From contig NC_034012.1 of assembly GCF_000346465.2 (NCBI RefSeq), positions 17,535,192 to 17,599,191 of the forward strand: a DNA stretch of 64,000 bases. The letters run 5' to 3'. Under the pieces are notes generated by a model that made no database searches, was not told the origin of the DNA, and was given only the letters and a program-made list of their open reading frames with translations. Shown here one piece after another: positions 34,386 through 44,861 of the stretch. The translations under genes and the position numbers were made by a program. The stretch is from Prunus persica. Lineage: Eukaryota; Streptophyta; Magnoliopsida; Rosales; Rosaceae. Every line of letters begins with the position of its first letter. The stretch's first letter is position 1.

Positions 34386-34989
34386 TGGTGGTACTTAGGG
34401 TAGTGCGTATAGCACTTCAAACTGACATATTCTCACTTATCTAAACTAATACTAGAGGTATTCCCATTTTAGTGATACCAGTCTATAACAGAATGCAACG
34501 TAATTTAGTCAGGACAATAATATTATTTTTAGACCAACGATCATGCACATAAACATAAATTTCATAATTTCTATTATTAAAATAATATCTAAGAGTTTCC
34601 TACAATAATAATAAACACTCTAAAAATCTCAACCTAGTCAACACAGCTCAACAACGCTCAAGACCTTTCACTAGGGTCATTATTGATTCAATCCTACCCA
34701 ACCATCAGCTAGAGCATGGAAAATAGGTAGAAATCCATACCTCACCCGACTGAATCGGTGGCCAGAGGAGAGAGATCGAGCGGTGGGAAGTTTTGTCAAA
34801 ATTGGCTTGTTTTCGACGGATTCCGGCGAGCACAATGGACGGGGATGGCTGAGACCAGTCGGGAAAGGACGAGAGAGAGATGGCGGTTCGAATGGGACCG
34901 GTCTCGAGGCCGGTCGTGGACTACGGCGACGGCGACAGCATTGGGGGGTGGCGGCTGTGAAAACAAAGGGGGGCTGTTCGCGACCGGGG

Positions 34990-34990
<1 letters not shown>

Positions 34991-35041
<51 letters not shown>
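34991..35041. repeat. (GA)n microsatellite
   Basis: About 25 GA dinucleotides with one interruption, in solo LTR B. Confidence 0.95.
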
Positions 35042-35042
<1 letters not shown>

Positions 35043-35911
35043 TTTTCAGGTTTTTTTTTAATTAAAAACCCATTTTAAAATATTTACGATTTTGCCACTG
35101 GTGATGTTTTGCTCGTAACTTTTTCGTTATAACTCCGAATCGAGCTCACTACGTGTCTATGGACTCATCTCAGTACGATCTACCCAAAAATACCAGTCAC
35201 TGCCCCAAACTCTTTTTGGGTAAGAAAATGACCAAAATACCCCTACCCCAAGGGTAAATTTGTAATTTCACTTAAATAATTTAAATAAGGGATTAAATTT
35301 GGAGTCGGGGTGTTACATTCAATTATTTAATTTACGTAATTTACATTACGCACTCTTCTTTACATTCGTTATTTTACGCACTCGTCTTTACATTCTTTAT
35401 TTTACGCACTTTACTTTATGCACTTGTCTTTAAATTATTTATTTTACGCACTGTACATTCCGCACTTGTCGTTCAATTATATTTAAATTCAAGCACCCTT
35501 TACTTTACGCACTTGTTCTTCGTTTCATTACATTTCACCTTCAATCTTCGATCCACTCCACATCATTTGGTCGCTCACATAAAGCCCTGACCCCGAGATA
35601 GTGAAAGAACCTAGGCCGTGAGGAGGTTCCTTGCTCGGCCGAACAATTGTTTGATTAAAGTCAGATCTTAGACGCAACATATACTCACATTCCATCCAAG
35701 CCAAATTCGTGGCTTGGTGGTGGCACGCCCTGCACTCGAAAAAAAAGGACCAAAAGTTCCTTCCGTCGGCCGCCTCGACCAAAAAGCGGGAAATAGTAGT
35801 CATGACATACTAATAAGTATCAGTCATGGTTTGTGGAAGTCCTGTAAGGTCTAATTATAATTAGCCTTCATGCTCAGTTCAGGAGAAATCAAACTTATCC
35901 ACTTTCTCGCT

Positions 35912-37300
35912 TGTTAGAACCTAAAAGGTCGCACACCACAAAAGGAATAGATTGAGAAATAAAAGAGAGAGATTTTACTCCTTTGTCAAAGTCAAAGTCA
36001 AGGTCAAAGTTAAAGGTCAACCATAGACCCGACACTTGACATGACCAACGAGAATTGACTGGAACCAATACTTGTAAGGCAAGGTTATCACTCAATGGAT
36101 TAAGTCATTAAATTAATGAGAATAGTTTAATTACACAATTAAAGTTATAAAACATAGTTGGGTCCCACATGACTTAAAGAATAAAGAAATGACCCATATG
36201 ACTTTGGATTTATGTGACACATTAGAGATTAATGGCATATTCACTAATCCGAAATCGGAATAAAAATAAGGTGTTGAATTCCTATTATGGATATTCGTGT
36301 GTTTACTTCACATGAAGGAATCAAAATGCCAGTGGGACCCACACAAAATTAAGAATTCAACTCCTGATTTTGGATAAGATGTGGTATTCTAATTCTTAGA
36401 GAACTAACCCATTAGGAATCCATCCTTTTTACCCATTATATCCACACTCAATTTTAAAATTTTAAAATTTGTCATCTACTTTAACCCAATAACGAGGTCA
36501 TTTTAGTAATCAATTTGGTTTCAATTCCAATTCATGTGAATTTAAAAAACAACTTATAAGGATTAGTACCACTCCTACCCGAATTCCATATGGTTTAGTA
36601 AACAATTTCAATAGGAATCTGGAATCTAACTCTCTTCTCAATCCAACTCCTCCTCAATTCAATTATTCATAATTTAATTACGAATTAAGATACATGTCAT
36701 AAATGTGTTGGACCGAAGAGGCCCAAAATTAGGCCACCAAAGGGAGGGTGCAGCACATATGTGGGTTAAGTTCACGTGTACAATGTGGGTCTATTTATAA
36801 GATGTCATAGCACCATTTCATGTTAGGGTTTTCAAGTTGGAAATTTTGAAGAGAGAAAACATCAAGCCTCTCTCTCAAGCATCACCTTGGTCGTCCACTT
36901 AGGGAGTACTAGCACTCTTGTGCTCTCCCAAGTTCTCTTTCTCTTGTCTCCACCCATCCTTGGTGAAGAGCTTTGGTGAGGTACATATCTTTGTACCTAT
37001 TGGAGAGTCATTGTGGAGTAATGGGTAAGGAGAGATCAAAACCTTTACTTGAATACCTTCCTAGGTTTCAAGATTCGCTCCAAGGGTAACTATAACTCTA
37101 ATCCCTCTCTATATAGTAGATTTAGAGAGTCTTTAGTGCAACATTTCATAGGCCTAGAAATATATATACTTGGGTTTTCACTTCCGCTTTTATGTATTTA
37201 GTTAAAATGCATGCTAGATAACTTATTATTGTATTTGTTATTTTAGAAATTGCTTAGACAACGTTTTCCCTTTAGTCAACTCCAGCAATTAGCAACTCTT
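35912..37300 (+). mobile_element. Copia-like LTR fragment (right end uncertain)
   Basis: It begins TGTTAGAACCTAAAAGGTC, a start typical of plant copia LTRs. About 880 bases downstream there is a TATA-type promoter (GTCTATTTATAAG) and a leader with TCTCTCTCAAGCATC. No second LTR or pol domain is present, so a solo LTR or fragment is likely. The CA end and target duplication were not located. Confidence 0.4.
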
Positions 37301-37630
37301 TTGTACCTCCCAGGCAAGTCAAGATGATAAATGTTTGTTTGTTTTTCATAAACTTTGTTAATATTTCTGAAGTTGTGAATTTATATGGCTTCTTCATTTT
37401 CAATAGTTGTAAACTCTTATAATCATTTTGGGGTGAAACTCTGTTGTTTTGTAAACTTAACTAAGGTTATGCCCGAACCATTTGTAACCTTGACGGTGGT
37501 TTTTACGTAAATAATTTTGATTTACATTTACACTCCTTTGGTGTACCCATACACCAAAGAATATATACCCTTATATTGAGATGACTTAATCTATACCTGT
37601 TATTAGGGGTTAAAAAATATATTAACAAAA

Positions 37631-38149
37631 GGGTTAATCGTTTTATTAGTCCCTAAACTTAGACCCGATTTGCATTTGAGTACCTTAATTTCCAAAATGG
37701 TTTCAGTGGTCTTTTAACTTCACTTTCGTTAGGACAAATGGTCCTGCCGTCAATTTTGTTAACTTTTTCTGTTAAATGTAAGGGCAAAATGGTATTTTTT
37801 ATGTTAAAACCAAAAATAAAAATAAAAAATCGTATCTTTAAAATAACAATAAAAGAAAATCAAATAAAAAACCAACAAAAAAAAAAGATAAATCAAGTTT
37901 AGGAGAGTAGAAATTGGAATAGAAGGGGAGAGTGAGAGTTTAATTTTAATTTTATATTCATATTTTAATCTTTTTTTTTACAAAAATACCATTTTACCCC
38001 TGCATTTAACAGAAAAGTTAACGAAATTGACGATAGGACCATTTGTCCTAACGAAACTGAAGTTGACGGACCACGGGAACCATTTTGGAAATTGAGGTAC
38101 TCAAATGCAAATCGGGTCTAAGTTTAGGGACTAATAAAATGATTAACCT
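37631..38149. mobile_element. Mutator-type MITE, 519 bp with long terminal inverted repeats
   Basis: The two ends are inverted copies over about 70 bases (GGGTTAATCGTTTTATTAGT at the left; the right end ends ACTAATAAAATGATTAACC). Flanks TTAACAAAA (37622-37630) and TTAATAAAA (38150-38158) match at 8 of 9 positions, the 9-base duplication of Mutator-like elements. The interior is AT-rich and non-coding. Confidence 0.8.
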
Positions 38150-38669
38150 TTAATAAAAAAGAAGAAAAGAAATAGAAAAACAACAACTAAGAAGAACGTG
38201 AATAACCCATCCTCCTCCTCTCAAAAAAAGGGGAAAATGCTAGGTTTCCCATTTTAGGAGAAACTCAATCACTTGGAGGTCCAGATCCATAAGAATGAAA
38301 TTTCAGTACCAACCTCTTCTTCTCCACTCAAAGGTCTCCATCGTATAAAGCCAAGTTTTTTCTTTCTTCTATAACCTCAACTCACCTTAACATATTCATA
38401 TGGATTTTGAGACTGGAATTTGTTAATTAGGGAATTCATTATGAGTTTAAGTGCGAGAATATTGTTGAAGTGAAATAAAGGACAATTCTGGTTGCAATAT
38501 ATTAACACTATATGGTTGATATGCTTTGTTACCTTTAGTTTGATTCCATTTTTATCATTCTCTGTATTGCTCTGTAATTTCGATTGACTAATGCAATTGG
38601 ATTGAAGTCATGCAATTACTCAGCCACTGTCTAGCAATTGGATTTAAGTCATGGAAAGGGGATTTGAAA
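38150..38669. other. Intergenic, no supported gene
   Basis: AT-rich sequence without recognisable motif. Confidence 0.5.
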
Positions 38670-39108
38670 AATTGGGTAATTATTTATAAGGTTTTGTAAT
38701 TGGATTACAACATTATGGTTCACCCCAATCTCTAATATTGTAAATCTTTTTTTTATAAGAATATGGATCCACATTACAAAGAAATGGTAAAGAATGAATC
38801 ATTGTGATATAAAATGGGGTCCTCATTCTAGTAAAAAGAAGATTCACAAGATTAAAGACCGGTAATACAATGTTTTGGACACTAGGGTACCATAACTATG
38901 TAAAGAGGATCCTAAAACTTGTAAATTACAAGATTTGGGTACTTATTTACAGGGTTTTGCAATTACATTACAACGTTATGGTTCATCCCAATCCATAATA
39001 TTGTAAATCTCCTTTTTACAAGGAGATGAATACACATTACAAGGAAATGGTAAATGGTTAACCTTAGCGAAGTAAAATGGGGTCCTACTTATAATAAAGA
39101 GTTATTTA
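38670..39108. repeat. Direct repeat of about 170 bp, two copies
   Basis: 38670-38835 and 38933-39108 share phrases in the same order: TTTGTAATTGGATTACAAC / TTTTGCAATTACATTACAAC, ATATTGTAAATCT, and AAAATGGGGTCCT. The spacer is about 100 bases and related in part. Confidence 0.7.
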
Positions 39109-40600
39109 CTCAATGTTCCTCAAACTTATACCCGAGTTGCATTTTGATCCCTCAACTAAATTATTCATTCAAATGATCCATCAACTCTACATTATTTGGT
39201 GCATTGGTCCTACTATTACACTTTGTCAATATTGCCGTCAAATTTAAGGATAAAAGTGTCCACAAGTCTGCTCTTAAACGACAAATGCGCCATTTTTATC
39301 CACCTTCTTCTTCCTATCTTCCCCAAATTGAAACTTAAGTGCAGAACTACACAAAAAAGAAAAAGGGGGGTACGAAATAACCATAGCGGGTGCATTCTTC
39401 TTATGCTGATTGACCTAGCCGTGCGTTTCCAACTGTTATGACTGGGAGCTAGGCGCTATTTAGCCCTCCATTTCTAAAGCAAGCAGGGGAGCGAGTCTAG
39501 TACATGTATTCGGTCTTAAATTTGGATGTTCCTGCTCGTGCCCGGAGAGAGAATGGGCACGACTCCCCGTTCTAACGTCCAAAGCATGCCGACCGTTCTA
39601 AATCAACTAAGGCTGCAAATTCTCAAAGTTCAACGGATTCAACTCGGTCCAATCGGTATTGATTTCGTACGATAAAGATTAAACGGCGCACTTCATGGAT
39701 AGATCTTAACCTTGGAAGAAGGTTTGAGGCATGTGACCAAAAAATGAGTAAGGATAGGGTAAGGGTTTTGTTATGTTTAAGTGAAGAATTTAATGATGTG
39801 CTAGGCTCTGATTATGGGTAACAAATGATGTGCATAACAACCAAACAAGAATATATAATCAGCTCACCTTACATATTTTAAGCTTAGTTACATTTTCAAT
39901 ACAATGTAAAACTAGTCCTATCTACACTTTTTATATTCAAAATCTCGCGCTTTGTCAATATTTGAAAAAATTCAACATGAATATCTAATACTTCTAGAAC
40001 TTGTACGAAATCACAATCATGTAACATAGAATGGTTGACCAGTTCAATGATTATTATCGTTTTCATTATACAATTGGATTCTTAGAAATGCAATTTGATG
40101 GAAATACCATTTGAGAATATGCGACTGCATTTTAAGATATACAACAACATTTTCTGTTCAAGCAATTTCATAGACATCTTCCTTGTCTTTGTATACTAGA
40201 TAATAGTTTTAAATTCTCAAGTTCCTCTCGATTAAAGAAAAAAAAAAAAAAAAACCACCCCAACTTTGGGATGGTTTTTATTTTCTTCGTAGCATAAGTT
40301 GTTAAGTTCTAGGTTTCACTCTCAGCTTTCATTATTGCTTGTATATATAAAATAAAAATAAAAATTGACGTACAATCAAAACACTTATTTTGCAATGGAC
40401 TAGTTAAAAAAAGATTTGGTTGGGTTAATTGAGTTTAAATATGGTTGGGTTAATTGGGATTGGATTTGAAAAGGCTAAATATTACTTTGTTTAAATATTA
40501 AATAAGGCAAATTTAAAACATTAAAAAAAAAATAGAAATATGCTAATTGAGGAACTGGTAAAAAGGACTTTGGTGCACCAATGCATCAAAGGACCGTAGA
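39109..40600. other. Intergenic; one end of a MITE-like repeat, otherwise unassigned
   Basis: 39109-39260 resembles one terminus of the TIR elements at 37631 (CTCAAACTTATACCCGAGTTGCA) but has no partner; its first 20 bases are CTCAAACTTATACCCGAGTT. 39440-39720 is less AT-rich and has no frame I recognise. A poly-A run lies at 40231-40250. Confidence 0.4.
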
Positions 40601-41393
40601 CGTTGCGATGTTATACTACTAAATTACTAGTTCAACCTTTTTTTGATTGAGAATTTAATACGCATTTGAAGGAACGTGAGAATACAATGTTATGACAATC
40701 GAGTGTTGTACTCTTGGGATCTTTATGTGTCAATGTTATGTACCCAAAATTTGGATGTGTTATAATATAAATATAAAAAAAAAATTATACTTTTTATGAA
40801 TATTATATTTGAGAAATTTGAGTTTCCATGTATTAGATAAATAAATAAAATAACGGCATTGAAAATAAAAAATTTAATCTTGTGGTTATTTGATTTGAAT
40901 TTATAGAATGAATATATAATCCAAATTTAAAACTTCAATTATAAATAAATTCGAAATTTTACTAGGTAGATGCACGTAGACTTTATTCGATCATAAATAG
41001 ATTCAGAATTTGATTATAATCATTTATCTTATTCTTCTAAATATCCTTGTTTTTGACACAGGTAGACTCTTAAAAATGTTGTCATGACTGAAAATATTTT
41101 GTTTAATGGGAAGAAGAAAAGACTTGCATATGATGTTGTTGGAAGTAAAGGATTAGCTTTCAAATTAGGGGTTGTTCATTTGTTATAAATTATATTTCTA
41201 CTAGATTTCTTTTGGAATAAATTAAAGTTCATGATAAATATTTATATATATTTTTTGTTGGATGATAAATATCTATATTAAAAAAAAGATAAAAGATTTT
41301 GGATAGTATATTTGAAATTCTTAAAGGAGGGAAAAATGTATTCCAAAAATAAATAAGATAGAAAAACTTTAAAATTTTATTAGTTGATCATAT

Positions 41394-41458
41394 GCTAGTT
41401 GAGAGTTGAGCTCAAGACCTCCCGCAACGGGTGCTCTAACTAGCTAAGTTAAAAGAGC
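41394..41458 (-). pseudogene. tRNA-Thr relic lacking its anticodon
   Basis: On the minus strand the D arm and T arm of tRNA-Thr are recognisable. The anticodon region reads CCCGTTGCGGG where intact copies have CCCGTTTAGTAAGCGGG, so six bases including the anticodon are missing. The acceptor stem is also mismatched. Confidence 0.85.
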
Positions 41459-41615
41459 CCTTTATGTTCATCTTTCTTAAAAATAAAATAAATACAAAAA
41501 GCCCCAGAATAAGAAAGATGATACAAACAACTGAAAACTGGCCTACTTATATCATCTTTTCTATTCAAGGGCTTTTATGTATTTATTTTGTTTTAAAGAA
41601 GGAAAAGCATAAATA

Positions 41616-41689
41616 GCTCTTGTAGCTCAGTTGGTTAGAGCACCCGTTTAGTAAGCGGGAGGTCTTGAGTTCAACTCTCAACGAGAGCA
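41616..41689 (+). tRNA. tRNA-Thr(AGT)
   Basis: A 74-base cloverleaf: acceptor GCTCTTG/CGAGAGC with one G:T pair, D arm GCTC-AGTTGGTTA-GAGC, anticodon arm CCCGT-TTAGTAA-GCGGG, T arm TTGAG-TTCAACT-CTCAA, discriminator A. A TTTT stretch about 17 bases downstream can end Pol III transcription. It lies in the right arm of the palindrome at 41280-41790. Confidence 0.9.
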
Positions 41690-41819
41690 TATTACCAATT
41701 ACAAATTTTCACAAAAATGTTCTTTCTTATTTTTGGTATAAATGTTTCCATTCTAATATACTATCTAAAATTCTTTTATCTACCGTCCTCCAAAAAAAAA
41801 AAAAAAATTTCTTTTATCT

Positions 41820-41975
41820 ACCAACGAGGGTTGGTTGAGTTGGTAAAGATCGTTCTTTTCGATATCCAGGTCTAGGTTCAAGTCGCCTGCTGACAATCCC
41901 TCTTGGTGGGTGATCTGTAAAAATCAAAATATGGGCTAAGACCCCCTCTGTAAGTCCTCAAAGATGGCCTTTTAT
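41820..41975 (+). mobile_element. SINE-like, tRNA-derived sequence
   Basis: It has an A box (TGGTTGAGTTGG) and, about 40 bases on, a B box (GGTTCAAGTCG) at the spacing of a Pol III promoter, but no cloverleaf. It ends in a T-rich stretch (TCTTCTTTTTTTTATA). Confidence 0.5.
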
Positions 41976-42770
41976 CTTCTTTTTTTTATATAAATATTTA
42001 TCATGAAATTTAAGAAATCTAGAAGAAGATATAATTAATCTATATATATATATATAAAGCAAAAGGCAGAGAATGGTGAATCATTCGAAATCTTAGAAAA
42101 TGCCCTTGATTAATGCAAACATGAAGAATTGAAATTATCTTTATCCAAAAAGAAAAAAACAATTGAAATTATTAATTAAATGAGAATAATGTGGTAAATA
42201 TATACTTTTTCATATTTAAAAAATTAAAAATTAAAACAAAATAAGATAATGGATTTTATTTTTATTGAACAAAACTACTCATTTTATATTTCTTAATTCT
42301 AAAATAAAACTAATTGGCACACGTGTGAGTGTGTGCAAGGGGCTAGTTCAGGATTGAAGCAAAGAGGATGGGATTGAAACTCCCACATTGTAATCGAAAC
42401 TCCGATATTGTCCATATATAGGAATTAAATTCTCAAAAACCTTTTTTCTTAAAATAAATCAAATATTTTCTCAAACTAGAAAGGCAAAATGGCATGTCAC
42501 ATTATCAAGTAAAAACATGCTGAAGAGAATTTTGTTGCCATTGCTACTTGTTTAAGCATACATGCTCCTAATGTACTATAAATTATGTGCAATTCCAGTC
42601 TTATGCCACGTAACATACTCGGCACTTGAGGCTTCCAAGTAGTTTTACGAAAGAAGATGTTAAGGCCTTTTTTTGGTATGGAGGACTAAACTAGACTAGA
42701 AGAATGGCTACATTTCATATGCATTGAAGGTATAATATGGATATGTTGCCTAACTTGGAGGAAGAATTGA

Positions 42771-44721
42771 CACTAGCGAACCCAATCAAAGACAACTGTG
42801 GGCAGCTGCCCACACTTCAAAAAAAAAACCGAATAATCCCACCTAAATTCATAATTTTTAATTATTTTTAGGTCCTTTTTAACCCCACATGGCCCCTTCA
42901 ATATATACACTTTAAGCCCAAAGCTTATATTAAAAAAGAAAAATCCTAAACCCTATGTTAAAAAAGAATAATAGAGATCTCACCAAGTTCATTCATTCTG
43001 TAATTTTGTGAAGAACTCAGCCGCCAAACTCTTTATTTGACAAAAGTCTGCAACCCAACAAATCAAACTCGCTACTTCAATTGATTTTACAGGTTAGTAC
43101 TTAGTTATTTTTTACAAACTAATTTCATTATATTCTTATTTATATGCATTCAATTTGTACTGATGATTGGTTTTATTATATATATCTTGATATTGATGAT
43201 TGATTTTATTTATATATATATATCTTGATGGAAATAATATAAACTATTTATGACAGTTATGGAAAAATATTTTAAAAGAAAATCTGATTTGGAGTTGTCA
43301 AGACCTATTGGGAGAAGTGATGATAGTTCAAAGCAAAGTTGCATAGAAATCATTATGTCAGATCTTCATTCTGATTCTGGTTTACGAACTCGAATTTTAG
43401 ATGCGAGATGAAATTAGAAGAGCTTACTTACAAAAAGGCCATTGTCAGCCTAGAAATCATGATTTCCCTCAAAAGAAATTTGGAAAAGAGTCAAGACGAT
43501 TCAACCCGACATGGTTTGATGAATTCCCTTATTGGTTAGAATATAACATCAAAGAATATGCTGCATTTTGCTTATGTTGTTATTTTTTTAAAACAATTTT
43601 GGGAGAGAAAGCTAGAGGTGACTCATTTGTTGGTATAGGTTTTTCAAATTGGAAGAAAAAGGAAAGATTTCAAGTTCATGTTGGAGGTCCCAACAGGTCT
43701 CATAACCAAGCTCTAAAAAAATGTCAAGCCTTAATGAATGAAAAACAACATATTGAAAATATTTTCCATAAGCACTCACATGAATCTCGAATTGACTACA
43801 GAATCAGATCGAATGCATTTGTTGATTGTATTAGATTTCTTCTAAGACAAGGTCTTGTCTTTCGTGGCCACGATGAGTCTGAGGATTCAAGCAACCAAGG
43901 TAACTTTCTTGAGCTTTTGCAATTTCTTGATGCTCCTGGAAACCTCAAAGTAACTTCACCTAAGATTCAGAAAGACATTGTAAACGCTACAGCAGTTGAA
44001 ACAACTGATGCTATTATTAGAGATATGGATGATTCATTCTTTTATATTTTAATTGATGAATCTTGTGATGTATCAGTAAAGGAGCATATGGTTGTTATGT
44101 TTCGTTATATAGACAATAAAGGATGTGTGATTGAACGGTTCATAGGTATTGAATATGTTACAAGTACCACAACTAAGTCACTTAAAGCAAGTATTGATAC
44201 ATTATTTTCTAGACATAAATTGAGTATGTGTAGATTACGAGGTCAAGGTTATGATGGGGCCAGTAATATGAGTAGAGAGTTCAATGGTCTAAAGACACTT
44301 ATTATGAGGGAGAATGAGTCTGCTTACTATGTTCACTGTTTTGCACATCAACTTCAGTTGGCTATTGTGGGTTTGGCCAAAAAAAGCCTCATAGGTGCTT
44401 TCTTCACCTTAGTTTCTAATGTGGTAAATATTGTTGGAGCATCATTTAAGCATCGTGACATTCTTCGGGATAAGCAAGCTCTCAAAGTAGTTGAAGAGTT
44501 GAAGCACTAACCAATGGCGAGCTTTCTAATGGGAAAAGTTTAAATTAAGCAACAGAGATTAAGCAACATTTTCATAATATGAAAAGTCGTCGAGGACAAT
44601 TGTAAATTTACTTATTAGACAATGTTATTAATATTCAAAGTTTGAAATATTTTTTATTTGATTATATATTGATTGAATTTTTTTAAGCCCCCAGATGAAC
44701 GAAAGTTTGGGTCCGCAACTG
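42771..44721 (+). mobile_element. hAT element (deletion derivative) inside the Tourist-like MITE
   Basis: Ends CACTAGCGAACCCAATCAAAG and, in reverse complement, CAGTTGCGGACCCAAACTTTC are imperfect inverted repeats. Flanking octamers AGAATTGA (42763-42770) and AGAATGGG (44722-44729) agree at 6 of 8, fitting a decayed hAT target duplication. It contains a truncated transposase gene at 43258-44510. Confidence 0.8.
43258..44510 (+). pseudogene. hAT transposase (ZMYM1-like, TTF zinc finger + DUF4371), truncated
   Basis: The product starts MEKYFKRKSDLELSRPIGRS at 43258, shifts frame near 43397, and continues as a 369-codon frame. A TTF-type zinc finger follows: FNPTWFDEFPYWLEYNIKE with CLCCYFFK. 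Then comes a DUF4371 segment with ATAVETTDAIIRDMDDSFFY, ILIDESCDVSVKEHMVV (RNase H-like fold, first acidic residue) and LRGQGYDGASNMS. It ends at 44510 soon after VVNIVGASFKHRDILRDKQA. Family members run on for several hundred residues to a hAT dimerisation domain, which is absent. The element's 3' terminus lies only 210 bases on, so this is an internal deletion. Confidence 0.85.
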
Positions 44722-44861
44722 AGAATGGGTGACTAAAACTTATTTAGACACCAATATACATATTATGCCTTGATTGCACATGAAATATATGCATTTTATT
44801 AGTCTAGTCTAATCTAGTCTAGTCCTCCCTAACAAATGAGGTCTAAGAGCATTGTGGAAGG

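Larger units (their letters stand above)
33096..35317 (-). mobile_element. Solo LTR B (2.2 kb), opposite orientation to LTR A
   Basis: Read on the minus strand, it starts TGTAACACCCCGACTCC and ends GGCGGGTCCTGTCA. It is flanked by TTCAA on both sides (33091-33095 and 35318-35322). Like LTR A it lacks gag and pol. It carries a minisatellite at 33638-34385 and a GA repeat at 34991-35041. The two LTRs share both ends but differ by about 0.9 kb in length, so they are subfamilies of one element. Confidence 0.9.
32290..35810 (+). mobile_element. LTR-like retroelement remnant hosting solo LTR B
   Basis: 32290-33095 and 35318-35810 form one unit once LTR B is removed. It has a TATA box and leader-like region (CCTATAAATACC at about 32827, followed by pyrimidine-rich sequence). 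Then come repeats of the phrase TTTACGCACTTGTCTTTA at 35340-35520. Near 35540-35800 there is sequence with short coding-like pieces and CGGCCG-containing phrases. Exact ends and superfamily are not determined. Confidence 0.4.
41280..41790. repeat. Large palindrome with tRNA-Thr sequence in both arms (copy 2)
   Basis: Centre at about 41537. The left arm (GATAAAAGATTTTGGATAGT…, then the tRNA relic, TTTATGTTCATC, AAAATAAATACAAAAAGCCC) is mirrored by the right arm (GGGCTTTTATGTATTTATTTT, AAAAGCATAAA, intact tRNA, …ACTATCTAAAATTCTTTTAT). Pairing extends some 100 bases beyond each tRNA. The same structure, shorter, occupies ABCG intron 2. Confidence 0.8.
42664..44843. mobile_element. Tourist-like (PIF/Harbinger) MITE interrupted by a hAT element
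   Basis: The left end GGCCTTTTTTTGGTATGGAG and the reverse complement of the right end GACCTCATTTGTTAGGGAG match, followed by GACTARACTAG on both. TAA flanks both sides (42661-42663, 44844-44846). Removing it rejoins ABCG exon 3 as GTTAAGAGCATTG, exactly as in the functional gene. Without the hAT insert the MITE is about 0.22 kb. Confidence 0.85.
40600..44861 (+). pseudogene. Partial, decayed copy of the ABCG locus, interrupted by nested transposons
   Basis: 40600-41040 resembles 50200-50700 upstream of the ABCG gene. At 41041 it passes directly to the end of ABCG intron 1. Exon 2 follows (from about 41062), with a one-base deletion and transitions such as GGA to GAA. The tRNA palindrome of intron 2 comes next, then extra sequence including a SINE-like piece. 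42340-42598 is the end of intron 2 and 42599-42660 is exon 3 with about 50 bases deleted. Exon 3 resumes at 44844-44861 after a transposon. Exon 1 and everything after early exon 3 are absent. It cannot encode a transporter. Confidence 0.85.

Noticed and set aside
40260..40320. tRNA-like phrase GTAGCATAAGTTGTTAAG followed by GGTTTCACTCTCAGC
   Set aside because: No complete cloverleaf and no anticodon arm; too weak even as a relic.
41820..41975. A further tRNA gene
   Set aside because: A and B boxes are present but no acceptor or anticodon stem can be formed; SINE-like is the better call.
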